Source: Alloascoidea africana (Eukaryota > Ascomycota > Alloascoideomycetes > Alloascoideales > Alloascoideaceae). Taken from it: 64,000 bases of DNA. A model generated the notes under the pieces. The model had not been told where the DNA came from, ran no database searches, and saw nothing but the letters and a program-made list of their open reading frames with translations. The position numbers and the translations under genes are program-made. Numbering within the stretch: the stretch's first letter is position 1; the number at the start of each line of letters is the position of its first letter. Positions 42,610 to 51,465 of the stretch are shown one piece after another. The stretch is taken from assembly GCA_030581615.1 (NCBI GenBank), contig JAKTTT010000008.1:186001-250000 (forward strand), written 5' to 3'.

Positions 42610-43149
42610 TCAAGCCTCTACCAAGTCGATTTTCCAATTCTGTTCCTGGATCCAAGAATCAATAGCACGTAGTTCATTTCTATAAGCCGCACTTTTGTTA
42701 TGGGCTTGCGTAACGGGGATACGACTTGTATAACGGATTTGATCAGTGGTTTTGGAATCTTGATGGAAGGTACCCCAACATGCGGCATCTTTGTACAGCT
42801 TTTGGAGTGGTCTTGTGTGTTCATTACGCCAGGTGAGGGCCTGTTGCAAGGAGATTGAGTCTGAGGCTTCGAGACCCATGATTTTGGCGATACGGGAGTT
42901 GGCACTGGAGCTGGAGCTGGAGTTTGAGTCCTGGAGGGATATGCGAACTGTGCAGTTTGTGGCTACGATTTGGGTGATTATTGCACGAGATTCCTCGAGA
43001 AGCGATTCGTACTGGTCCATGAGCTCAAGTGGGTCTTCAAAGAGGCTGTCAGTTTCTTGAAGCTTGACGTTTTCGGCGATACGGTCTTTGATGTTTGCGA
43101 GTTGGGCCTCCATGTCCTTACGCAGACGGAGAGCTTCACCAATCTTCAT
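42610..43149 (-). CDS. DIP1984-family (DUF6847) protein, bacterial-type
   Basis: An intronless 179-aa protein. MKIGEALRLRKDMEAQLANI, DRIAENVKLQETDSLFEDPL, ITQIVATNCTVRI and the ending ELRAIDSWIQEQNWKIDL follow the DIP1984 family, which is best known from bacteria. There the ending is typically L-D-x-R-I-Q-E-x-N-W. The fold is predicted to be helical, and no function is established to my knowledge. A Ser-rich insertion (DSNSSSSSSANSRIAKIMG) lengthens the middle loop relative to bacterial members. The frame is open upstream to 43242, but the family start is the ATG at 43149. The gene sits between the mobile-element graveyard and YPT1, which is compatible with gene transfer. Family call is fairly strong; origin is inference. 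Confidence 0.72.
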   Translation of the reverse strand: MKIGEALRLRKDMEAQLANIKDRIAENVKLQETDSLFEDPLELMDQYESLLEESRAIITQIVATNCTVRISLQDSNSSSSSSANSRIAKIMGLEASDSISLQQALTWRNEHTRPLQKLYKDAACWGTFHQDSKTTDQIRYTSRIPVTQAHNKSAAYRNELRAIDSWIQEQNWKIDLVEA

Positions 43150-43707
43150 TGTTGGAGCTGAGAAGAAAAAAAAAATTGCAAAGAACTGAGAAGAATCTAG
43201 GGTATTGGACCGTATAAATAGAGTGAGATGAGCAAGGGACACTTTCCCAGAATGAGTCGTTTAGTTATGAGTCTTTGGATATCTACAAACCCTCTACACT
43301 TGTTTTCAAACAACACCAACAAAAAAAGATTAATCTTTGGGACCCACTAACAACATCGCAAAACAGATAACTAAAAAGTAATAATAATAAAATGTATATT
43401 TAGATAGAGTTAGAAAGAAAAACAGAGAGAACAGCACTTCTTGATTCTTATCTAGAGCAGGAGAAATGGGTGGACGGAGGGAACCAAAAATATCGAAAAA
43501 GGATATAAAGAGATGGATGGAGAAGGAGGCATTAGGAACTAGAACTAGAGCTAGAACTAGAAGGTGCACAGCTCGAGGGTCCAGAGGGTCCAGAGGGTCG
43601 TGGAGGATCCAACGGTGGAAAACTGGAAAGAGACTCATATGGCTTCTTTTTCTTCCTTTTTTTCATTTCTTTCATTTCTTTCATTTATATAAAACTCTCA
43701 CTCATGT
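43150..43707. promoter_or_regulatory. Spacer: DIP1984-gene promoter and YPT1 3' region
   Basis: 558 bp between two minus-strand genes. It contains short repeats: an AACTAGAACTAGAGCTAGAA block at about 43533-43560, a tripled GGTCCAGAG-type block at about 43578-43602, and a tripled TTTCATTTC block at about 43660-43685. No reading frame is supported. Confidence 0.5.
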
Positions 43708-44325
43708 TTAGCAGCAAGAGCTGGAACCCGCATTCGTCACGCTTTGGCCTCTAAGATTGACATTTGCCTTTTGGGCGCCAGTTCCCGAAGAAGCGGAATT
43801 GGAAGCGACCTGGGCCTTGATCTGTCTTGCCATTGTGAAAAAGGCCTGTTCAACGTTTGTGGAGTTTAGAGCAGAGGTTTCGAGAATGGGGATTTCAAGA
43901 GCATCTGCAAACTCTTTAGCAACGGAGAATTCTACCACTTTTTTGCTCGTAAGGTCCGATTTGTTGCCCACCAACAGCTTCATGACGCCGCCCGTGGCGT
44001 ACCTGTCAATTTCCTGAAGCCACTGCTTCACATTGTTGAAGGACTCCTGGTCCGTCACGTCGTAGACGATGATGATTCCATGGGCACCGCGGTAGTAAGA
44101 AGAAGTGATGGTGCGGAAGCGCTCCTGACCGGCGGTATCCCAGATCTGGAGCTTCACGGTCTTGCCGTCGAGCTCAATGGTGCGGATCTTAAAGTCGACG
44201 CCAATGGTGGAGATGTAGTCCGGGGTGTAGGTGTCGTCGGCGAACCGCAGCAGCAAGCAGGACTTGCCCACGCCGGAGTCGCCGATGAGCAGGAGCTTGA
44301 ACAAGTAGTCGTATTCGCTGTTCAT
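43708..44325 (-). CDS. YPT1: Rab1-type small GTPase Ypt1
   Basis: A 205-aa single-exon Rab. All G boxes are present: GDSGVGKS (P loop), the effector loop [31 protein letters not shown] and ETSA. The sequence [20 protein letters not shown] is that of Rab1/Ypt1. The C-terminus SSSCC ends in two cysteines for double geranylgeranylation. Ypt1 recruits tethers for ER-to-Golgi transport and starts autophagy. The coding sequence starts 105 bp after the ALG2 stop on the same strand, so its promoter must be very short or lie within the ALG2 3' end. Confidence 0.96.
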   Translation of the reverse strand: MNSEYDYLFKLLLIGDSGVGKSCLLLRFADDTYTPDYISTIGVDFKIRTIELDGKTVKLQIWDTAGQERFRTITSSYYRGAHGIIIVYDVTDQESFNNVKQWLQEIDRYATGGVMKLLVGNKSDLTSKKVVEFSVAKEFADALEIPILETSALNSTNVEQAFFTMARQIKAQVASNSASSGTGAQKANVNLRGQSVTNAGSSSCC

Positions 44326-44430
44326 GGAGGTGAAGTGGCAATTAGCAGCGGGTTTTCTTTTCTGTTTCTGTTCTAGATAGGGACGTCTACAAGCAAAGCA
44401 AAGTGGCGATATCCAGCGGGCGGGTAACCC

Positions 44431-45861
44431 TCACGCGAACACGAGCAGCACCACCGCCATCAGCAAAACCGCAAACAGCCCGAACGCGAACACCGTGCCC
44501 AGCGCCATCTCGAACCCGTGCTGGACCGCCCGCTGGGCCTTCATCGCGTGCACGGCCTGCTCCAGGCCCGCCGCCAGCTGCCGCTTCGTGAAGCGCTGCT
44601 CCACGGCGTGCCGGCCCCTGGCGCCCATCGCGCGCACCTCGTCCGCCGTGGCCGGGTCCAAAACGTGCTCCATCACCGTGGTCCACTCGGCTGCGATCGC
44701 AGGCCGGGTCCAGCCCGTGGTGCCCTCGGCCACGGTCTCCAGGGGCCCGCCGTTGTTGACGGCGAGCACGGGCGTCTCGAACATCATGGCCTCCAGCGGC
44801 ACGATGCCAAAGTGCTCGAACGACGGCGTGTAGAGTAGCAGAGACGCCTTGCGCAGCAGTGCGGTTTTCACCGTGTTGGAGATGGACGGCAAGAAGAGCA
44901 CGTTTGCCTTGCTGGCATCAGCATTAGCCCCAGCACCAGCTGATGCATCAGTGCTCGCGATTGTGGCCGTCCGTAGATCCAGAGACTCTGCGATTTTGGT
45001 CAGCTCCGTGAGGTACTCTACATTTTCAGAGACACGGGGGTCGTAGCCTCCCGCGATGGCCAGTATACTGGCTTTATGTCGCACGTTGGCGAATGCCTGA
45101 ATCGCCAGCTCTATGTTTTTCTTCCTCTCGAAGCGGTTGATCGAGAGCAGTAGACTTTTCCCCTGTAGCAGCTGGTCCGTGATGTGGCCATTGTCCGAGC
45201 TCTCTGGACCAGCAGCTAGAATCTTGTCTGGGTCCACACAGGGATACACGACCTCTGGATCGCGGTTTGCACAATGACGAGTGAACGTGGCCTTGAACAC
45301 GGATTTTGTAAAGTTGCTATTCACGACGATGCAATCTGCAATCGAGGTGGACCATTCTTCAAAATAGTCGAATGGAACTCGATACAGCTTCTTTAACAGG
45401 CCGGTTCTCTTGGCGAGTTTCTGGTCCGGGAAGTGACAGTAGAACAGAATCCGCGGCGTGTCGGGGCCACACAGCGGCGACACGAGCTTTGCGTGAAGCA
45501 GCGGGATACACGCCGAGAGCTGATCCACGATGAACACGGTATGCCTGTTGCCATTACTCTGTATCTGGGTCTGATCTCGTAGAATGTGTAATGTCAGGTA
45601 TATCTGTCGTAGAATCGCACACAGAATCGCAAACCGGCCCCCCAAATTCGGTGGGATTCCATCTCCTCGAACAACAACCTTGAGCGTTCCATCCTTGACC
45701 TCATCAAAACAATGCGATTTATCACAGTGCGAAGTGTAGATTGTGACTTCGTGTCCCCTTTCTTGAAGACCAACAGCGGCATCCACAATGAGTCGTTCTG
45801 CACCGCCAATCCCCAAATCCGGATGCAAAAACGCAATGTTTTCTCGCTTTTCTGGTTTCAT
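44431..45861 (-). CDS. ALG2: Alpha-1,3/1,6-mannosyltransferase Alg2
   Basis: A 476-aa GT4 glycosyltransferase. The N-terminus AFLHPDLGIGGAERLIVDAA is the conserved GT-B glycine loop. Also visible are FYCHFPDQKLAKRTG, SINRFERKKNIELAI (donor site) and the E-x7-E motif in PSFEHFGIVPLEAMMFETPV. The last 25 residues form a hydrophobic membrane segment (LGTVFAFGLFAVLLMAVVLL). Alg2 adds the second and third mannoses to the dolichol-linked oligosaccharide on the cytosolic ER face. The 3' third of the gene is strikingly G+C-rich compared with its 5' end. Confidence 0.95.
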   Translation of the reverse strand: MKPEKRENIAFLHPDLGIGGAERLIVDAAVGLQERGHEVTIYTSHCDKSHCFDEVKDGTLKVVVRGDGIPPNLGGRFAILCAILRQIYLTLHILRDQTQIQSNGNRHTVFIVDQLSACIPLLHAKLVSPLCGPDTPRILFYCHFPDQKLAKRTGLLKKLYRVPFDYFEEWSTSIADCIVVNSNFTKSVFKATFTRHCANRDPEVVYPCVDPDKILAAGPESSDNGHITDQLLQGKSLLLSINRFERKKNIELAIQAFANVRHKASILAIAGGYDPRVSENVEYLTELTKIAESLDLRTATIASTDASAGAGANADASKANVLFLPSISNTVKTALLRKASLLLYTPSFEHFGIVPLEAMMFETPVLAVNNGGPLETVAEGTTGWTRPAIAAEWTTVMEHVLDPATADEVRAMGARGRHAVEQRFTKRQLAAGLEQAVHAMKAQRAVQHGFEMALGTVFAFGLFAVLLMAVVLLVFA

Positions 45862-46109
45862 GTAGATAGTATTCAGATTAACAATGAGATAGCACTAGAA
45901 TTTGGGCATGGATTTTTCAGAATACACACTCACACTAATGTTGGAATTGGAATGCACAATAGGGTGTATGGGTGTTATGAGATGGCTAGATTGAAATTGA
46001 GAATTTGAGAGAGCATAGAAGTAAGTCAGATGGTTACCCGGCACGAGTTATCATACCTTCACATGCAAGGGCAACAACGATTGATTGTGAATAATAAATT
46101 ACTTCAACA

Positions 46110-46937
46110 ATGTCTCTACCACAGGTGAAACAAGAGTTTTTGGCGAGGACCGGTGCCAGAGCACCATTTCCCCGAGTTGAGGAAAGTTATGAGGATATGT
46201 TGGAGGTGAGTCGGGAAATCAAGGAGATTGCGCTGGAAACGTTACACAAAGTTGAAGATGTTCATCGGGCACTCAAAGGTCTTCAAGAATCTGTAAATGA
46301 ATTACAACGGGGTATTAATTTTGAGAAATTGGATGAGGAGAATGCTGCAAGTTTCCAAAAATTTGGACAATTGATGGGGTATTCATTACGTCAGATCCAG
46401 TCTATTGAGATGGCAGTTGATGAGAATTTAAGACTTGGTAGAAAAGAAGTACAATTGGATATACGACCAGAAAGGCGAATACCTAGATTAATGTCAAGGC
46501 ATCAGAAGATTAACCAGCAACAAGATGAGAACAATGAGGCACAACCACCGCAAACAAGGCCACAAGCTGAGATTCGAGAAGAAAATCGAGAAGAAAATCG
46601 AGAAGAGAATCGAGAAGAGAATCAAGATGGTATAAATTACACACCATGTAAATCAACAAGAGACTTTCTGATGCAATTTCGATCATCTCAAACGCGAATG
46701 GAAAAATTGGTGGCTAAACATGGCAAGATCAAAAAAGCTCCACATTATCGATCTTTTGAAAGAAGACGAAAGATGAATTCTATAGTTCAGAACCTTGTTC
46801 AAAGACATCCAACATTGACTGAAAATTCATGCTGTACTCGAATTGATGATTATTGTAAACGGAATAAAATCTCGTTATCTGCATTTGCAGATAGGTCTTT
46901 TGTATGGGTTGAAAAAGAATTGTTACAAGGACAGTAA
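46110..46937 (+). CDS. Unrecognised coiled-coil protein (275 aa)
   Basis: I do not recognise this protein. Residues 20-125 are strongly helical with heptad-like spacing (SREIKEIALETLHKVEDVHR and onwards) and probably form a coiled coil. Residues 155-170 are four EENR repeats. The C-terminal 90 residues are basic and helical, with KSTRDFLMQFRSSQTR, SFERRRKMNSIVQNLVQRH and CTRIDDYCKRNKISLSAFAD. The last part resembles a helix-turn-helix-like DNA-binding layout, but this is only an impression. It is intronless and AT-rich, unlike its GC-rich neighbours ALG2 and the DUF1992 gene. The short spacers on both sides and the absence of stop codons argue for a real gene. Confidence 0.6.
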   Translation: MSLPQVKQEFLARTGARAPFPRVEESYEDMLEVSREIKEIALETLHKVEDVHRALKGLQESVNELQRGINFEKLDEENAASFQKFGQLMGYSLRQIQSIEMAVDENLRLGRKEVQLDIRPERRIPRLMSRHQKINQQQDENNEAQPPQTRPQAEIREENREENREENREENQDGINYTPCKSTRDFLMQFRSSQTRMEKLVAKHGKIKKAPHYRSFERRRKMNSIVQNLVQRHPTLTENSCCTRIDDYCKRNKISLSAFADRSFVWVEKELLQGQ

Positions 46938-47016
46938 TTCTTTATATTTGTTTAGTACATGATGTTTTATTAGTTAATAACTATGATAATGGTAATTTTG
47001 GTTCTATCGATTTGTC

Positions 47017-48514
47017 TCAACGACGGAAAACAGATTTGAAAAAATCCGTAAGCGAATACATCTTGTCCTTGCTTTCCTGAACGGGAGCGCTTTGGTGCCA
47101 ATGTGGTCGACTACTGGTGGTGGCGGCGGTATGCCATGTCTCCACAGCTTGTGGAATACCAGGCCCAGCGTCTTTAAAGCACCGCTCCAGTTCCTGATCC
47201 ACTTTCAAGTAGGGTTTCGCCGAAGGTGAAGGAGCCTGCAAATTGTAACCGCGGATCGAGTCGTTGAGAATCCGCAACGATGTCTCAACCGACTGTTTTT
47301 GAGACACAGCCCATTGCTGATAATGGCTTTTATCGGCAAAATAACTGGAAGCAGCTGCAGCGGTTTTGAGCTCATTTAGGGATTTCCCTCTGTGACGTTC
47401 ATTCAGAATCAAAACCGCTTTCCTAGTCCATGATATACGCAGATTGTCTCTAAAAGAGCGGATTTGTGCATCCACAGAGGCCTGTTTCTCGATCCAGGGC
47501 GGGGCCACTTCCTGACTCTGCGGAGCTGATTAGTACCGTATTGTACCAAGGGTGATGTATTAAGAGCAATTGGACATAACATACCTTGAGAATCTTGTTG
47601 AGATAGAACTCTACATCGCAGACGTAATTAGAATACAAACCCTCGCAAAAAAAGGGGCGTGATTGGTACAGAAACATACCTGTAGTCTCGATATACGGAG
47701 AAGAAGCGTTTTTGTCGAGAGGGATCGGCTTCCCACGGGGCAAATTGTCAAAGGCGCCTCGTTCACGGGCTTCCATGATCTTTTGGTCCGCAGCAGCTTT
47801 GATTGCGTTGACGGTCGCGGAGAACGAGGTCGGACCTAGCAGCGAGGGACCTAGCAGCCGCTCTCTGTACATTTCCGCCCAGCCGTCATCATCGCCATCG
47901 TCATCGCCTTTATCATTCGATATATTATGGTTCGATTTGTCCTGGTGCCTGTTGAGAGAGTAGTCGAGCGACTTTTCGCGTGCGTTTGACAGCCGCTGGG
48001 AGACAGACACAGGTGCGCTGGGGCCTGGGCTGGGAGCAATAGGAGCCGAAGCGGAAGAGCCTATTTTGACAGGTCTGTGTCTGCTCTTGTCCATTGCAAA
48101 CCGCAGGGCCCTGTCCTGGAGAGTCTCGTCGCCGTCCCAGGGTCTCGCGGCCACGGCGTCCTCTGCGAGCCCGGGAACAGGCACGTATTGCCCAGCCTGT
48201 TTGCAATCGTGTTGGATCCCACGCCCAGCCTCAGCCTCAGCCTCAGACTCAGACTCAGGCCCGAGAGCACGTTGGAGGTCACGGCCAAAGTGAGGATCGC
48301 TGAGCTGGGCGTCCTCTGCGAGCTGTTTCAGCCGCCGTTTCAAGTATCCGGCGTCGTCAGAGTCGTCGTCAGAGGGGTCCTCGTGGTTCAGGCTCTGGCT
48401 CTGGCGAGCACGACCGCGAGGGAGATCATGAGTGAAGCGATAAGGCTGCGAGACGGGATTGTGTCCGCACCGCCAGAGAGCTGATGGGGCTGCCAGGGCC
48501 TTTCGGGGACGCAT
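47017..48514 (-). CDS. DnaJ-homologue-like DUF1992 protein (DNAJC28 family), probably mitochondrial
   Basis: Exons 48514-47680, 47610-47585 and 47517-47017 give 453 aa. The DUF1992 core is built across all three exons: IMEARERGAFDNLPRGKPIP, then EFYLNKILK from the 26-nt middle exon, then SQEVAPPWIEKQASVDAQI. FDNLPGxGKP and PPWIE(K/R)Q are the family hallmarks. The first 40 residues (MRPRKALAAPSALWRCGHNP) are basic with no acidic residues, as in mitochondrial presequences. The stretch between is acidic and low complexity. No J-domain is present, as is common outside animals. The function is poorly known. NCE102 diverges from it with a 197-bp gap. Confidence 0.82.
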
Positions 48515-48621
48515 CAGGGCGAGGCAAGAAGCTAGGAAAGTCACCCCTGGCTTGCGGTGACAGCCCACATTCAGCTTCTGGGCACCGTCAACTGGCCCAA
48601 ACCGCCATCGCGGGCAAAAAG

Positions 48622-48628
48622 TATAAAA
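48622..48628 (+). promoter_or_regulatory. TATA box of NCE102
   Basis: TATAAAA lies 84 bp before the ATG and is followed by a CT-rich leader, in line with the highly expressed gene it precedes. Confidence 0.6.
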
Positions 48629-48711
48629 CCAGGCCTCGCCGCCGTGCCTGGGCGGTCTCGGTCTCGCCTTGGACTTCTTCATTAGTACTCGTCTCCAATC
48701 TTCAGTTTGAC

Positions 48712-49332
48712 ATGGCCGCTTTTCTCTCCGGGCTCAGAACCCGCACGGTCTCCGTGTTCGGCTTCCCGATCGTGCTCGCAGACCTCGTGCTGCGTAGCGT
48801 CCAGTTCGTGTTTGCTCTGATCGCGCTGGGGCTCACGGGCAACGTGACCGACGACATCTGGGGCACCAACTCGCGGATCAACTTTGGCGTGTTTGCGTCC
48901 GTCTTCGCGTGGCTGTTCGGGGCCTCGCTGGGGCTCGCGCTGTACTTCTTCCCGCGGTTCCTGGCCTCGCTGGCGGCCGCCATCGCGCTCGTGGCTCTCG
49001 ACGGGCTGAACCTGATCTTCACCTTCGCGGCCGGCGTGGCCATCGCAGACCTGTTCAGCGACTACAGTTGCACCAGACGCGGCTACGGCTACACCTACGT
49101 CAGCGACGTGTGCAACAAGAGCAAGGCCGCCGCCGCGTTCCTGTTGCTGCTCTTCTTCACCTTCATCGCGTCGCTGCTACTGTCCGTGCCCCGGCTGCTC
49201 GCCGTGCTCAAGGGCCCCAGGGCTAGGGCCGACCCCGAGGCGGCAGAGGCCTCACGCGACCAACAGCCCCAGCCCCAGCCCCAGGCTTCGCCCACGTCCC
49301 AGGATATCGACCTGGAGAAGATTCACTCCTAG
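48712..49332 (+). CDS. NCE102: Nce102/Fhn1 MARVEL-domain eisosome protein
   Basis: A 206-aa protein with four membrane helices in MARVEL arrangement: LVLRSVQFVFALIALGL, FASVFAWLFGASLGLALYF, AAAIALVALDGLNLIFTFAA and FLLLLFFTFIASLLLSV. NSRINFGVFASVFAW and the Cys-bearing loop DYSCTRRGYGYTYVSDVC with NKSK fit the Nce102 family. In yeast Nce102 organises plasma-membrane MCC/eisosome domains and senses sphingolipids. The codons strongly prefer C or G at third positions, a sign of high expression. The cytosolic tail is Pro/Gln-rich and ends QDIDLEKIHS. Confidence 0.88.
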   Translation: MAAFLSGLRTRTVSVFGFPIVLADLVLRSVQFVFALIALGLTGNVTDDIWGTNSRINFGVFASVFAWLFGASLGLALYFFPRFLASLAAAIALVALDGLNLIFTFAAGVAIADLFSDYSCTRRGYGYTYVSDVCNKSKAAAAFLLLLFFTFIASLLLSVPRLLAVLKGPRARADPEAAEASRDQQPQPQPQASPTSQDIDLEKIHS

Positions 49333-49439
49333 TGGTGGAATTGCGCCTGCGCCTGCGTCGTCCTCCGTCTGTTATGTTTTTTTGAGATCTTTGTATTTTT
49401 ATAGTGTTAGCCCAAAATCAGTATTCGTATAATTAATGC

Positions 49440-49467
49440 CAGAATCAGAATCAGAATCAGAATCAGT
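49440..49467. repeat. (AATCAG)n short tandem repeat
   Basis: About four and a half copies of a 6-bp AATCAG unit lie 108 bp after the NCE102 stop, in the spacer before DSF2. Confidence 0.8.
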
Positions 49468-49619
49468 TTGAAAATGAAAATCATCTCCAAATTCACTCTT
49501 CCGGGGTATCCATCCCTTGTGCTGTTCTGTTTATAGTTCTGGTGGAACCACGCTTGTTTATTCCTCTTTTTGTCCGCCAACTGCGTCTCCATCTCTTCTT
49601 CCTCCATCCTTTGTGCCAA

Positions 49620-51176
49620 ATGGACCAGCATCAACATCAGCACCAACATCAACATCAGCACAGACCACCGCCGCCGCTGCTGACTCTCGATCCAAGCCAT
49701 AGCTCGGGCCCCGTTAACGAGACAGACTCCAGCAGCGTCCCACGGTCAAACCCGCTGCTCTCCAGCGCGCTCCCGCCCCAGTCGCCCGTGCTTCTGTTCG
49801 TGTCAGACCCATCCCCCAATTCCGATCCCACTCTCATCGAGCACGATCAAGACAAAGACAAACCCCAGAACCAGCCAGCTAACCCTGATGCCCAGGGAAA
49901 CTCCTGGAGAGCGAAACTGGGCCGGTCTCTCTCGCGCTCGCGCTCGCGATCTCGATCGCGGTCCCGTTCGCATTCCCTCTCTGCGCTGAAAACTTCCTTC
50001 CAGAACCTCACAGTCTCAAAGCAGCCTCCACCGCCTCTGCCCCAAATAGACATTCTCCAGACCCATCACCACGAGCTGCTGAGTCCCATCACAGACCGTT
50101 CTGCGGGCCCTGTCTCGCCAACGTCCTCCGTAACTGCCTCGCCAGCTGCCTTGGCCTTAGAACAAGGCTCAGCCCCAGCCCCAGATTCAGCCTCTGTGTC
50201 TGCTTCAGCATCATACTCGGACTCTCCTCCGGCAAAACAACCAGTAAAAGACTCTGCGAATTTCGCCAATGTGCCCTTTTACGACCCCCCGTTCGAGTGC
50301 TATATCGATGAGCTCGATAACTTTGATCCCGTGTTTTGGCAACGCCAGATCTGGCGCCTGCTGTTTGCAGACAATGGCGATGAGCTTCAGCAGGAGCAGG
50401 ACCTAGGCGATGACAATGACAGCTTCCACGTAGCCATGCTCGCTCTCCACAGACAATCCCCCCATCTGGGCCCGACACAGGCCCAAGAGGACGACTTGCA
50501 ACTTGCAATTGACTCCCATGAGGCCGGAGACCTGGCCACGGCTGCCTCGAAACTCGCACAGCTCGCCACGAACAACCATCAGGACCAGTCCCCACGCCAA
50601 CAGCAACAACCTAGACTCGTGAACCCGCTCACGCTCATCATGTACGGGCTCTCGTTGCGCCATGGCTGGGGCATCGACGCGGACCAGCCGAGCGCCGTGC
50701 TCGAGTTCCGCAGAGCCATCCAGATCGCCCTCGTGTCGCAGTTCCGCGAACGACTCCAGCTCCATCCAGACCCACAACAACAACAACAACAACAACAACG
50801 TTCCAAGGGGAACGAGCTTTCCCTTGCGGTCTACGAACTCGGCAACTGTTACAGCCAGGGCTGGGGGGTTTCGAAAGACCTCACACGCGGTCTTCTTCTG
50901 TTCGAGGTTGCTGCTCATCTGGGGGATCCGGATGCGATGCGCGAGGCCGGGAATCGCTATCTGGACCAGGCGAACCGGTCCATGGGCATGAGCATGTCTC
51001 GCAAGCGCACCGTCAGAAACGCGAGCACAAGCAGCAAGTCCAGGTCCAAACCGAAACCGAAACTGTCGCACGCGGTGAGGAAACGCGCTGCTGCTCAACT
51101 GTTGCGAATGGCCGAGAAGAAGGATAAGAGTAGTGAGGTTGGGAGTAGTTGGATCTGGAAGGAAAAGTACGACTAG
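49620..51176 (+). CDS. DSF2: Sel1-repeat protein, Dsf2/Nif1-like
   Basis: A 518-aa single-exon protein. The N-terminal half is low complexity: a His-Gln run at the start, an Arg-Ser tract (about residue 105), and Ser/Pro-rich spacers. A conserved core begins at PFYDPPFECYIDELDNFDPV with FWQRQIWRLLF. It is followed by Sel1-type repeats: LTLIMYGLSLRHGWGIDADQ, then LAVYELGNCYSQGWGVSKDL and LLLFEVAAHLGDPDAM. This architecture matches S. cerevisiae Dsf2 and S. pombe Nif1, which bind cell-cycle kinases of the Nim1/Cdr1 type. A pure CAA run at about 50776-50800 interrupts one repeat. The ATG at 49620 is the first in frame. Confidence is moderate on orthology. Confidence 0.72.
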   Translation: MDQHQHQHQHQHQHRPPPPLLTLDPSHSSGPVNETDSSSVPRSNPLLSSALPPQSPVLLFVSDPSPNSDPTLIEHDQDKDKPQNQPANPDAQGNSWRAKLGRSLSRSRSRSRSRSRSHSLSALKTSFQNLTVSKQPPPPLPQIDILQTHHHELLSPITDRSAGPVSPTSSVTASPAALALEQGSAPAPDSASVSASASYSDSPPAKQPVKDSANFANVPFYDPPFECYIDELDNFDPVFWQRQIWRLLFADNGDELQQEQDLGDDNDSFHVAMLALHRQSPHLGPTQAQEDDLQLAIDSHEAGDLATAASKLAQLATNNHQDQSPRQQQQPRLVNPLTLIMYGLSLRHGWGIDADQPSAVLEFRRAIQIALVSQFRERLQLHPDPQQQQQQQQRSKGNELSLAVYELGNCYSQGWGVSKDLTRGLLLFEVAAHLGDPDAMREAGNRYLDQANRSMGMSMSRKRTVRNASTSSKSRSKPKPKLSHAVRKRAAAQLLRMAEKKDKSSEVGSSWIWKEKYD

Positions 51177-51465
51177 TACTTTATTCATTCATCATGTTAA
51201 TCAGCTCGTTTTTGTTTTGTTTTTTGGTAGAAGAGGCATCTTATATTTGGGGAGATTTTAGACAGTAATTTTCACATTATTTTTGTTCTTATGGATAACT
51301 AGATTTCTAAATATCTGGTTAACTAGACTATTTTTCATTTCTGATCGTATCCACTCCTTATTGCTTACCCGGTCATCACCATCTCCCTTGGGTTCAAACC
51401 TCCAGGAAACGCGTGTTGACTTTTTCACCACGAGCCGCGAATTAACTGTTAACAAGAAAAAAACA

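Noticed and set aside
43150-43242. An N-terminal extension of the DIP1984 protein to 210 aa
   Set aside because: The added residues include a phenylalanine run derived from a poly-T tract, and the family begins at MKIGEAL (43149).
50403-51188. A 261-codon minus-strand frame opposite DSF2
   Set aside because: It is a shadow of the GC-rich sense gene. The sense strand has clear Sel1 repeats; this frame has no domain.
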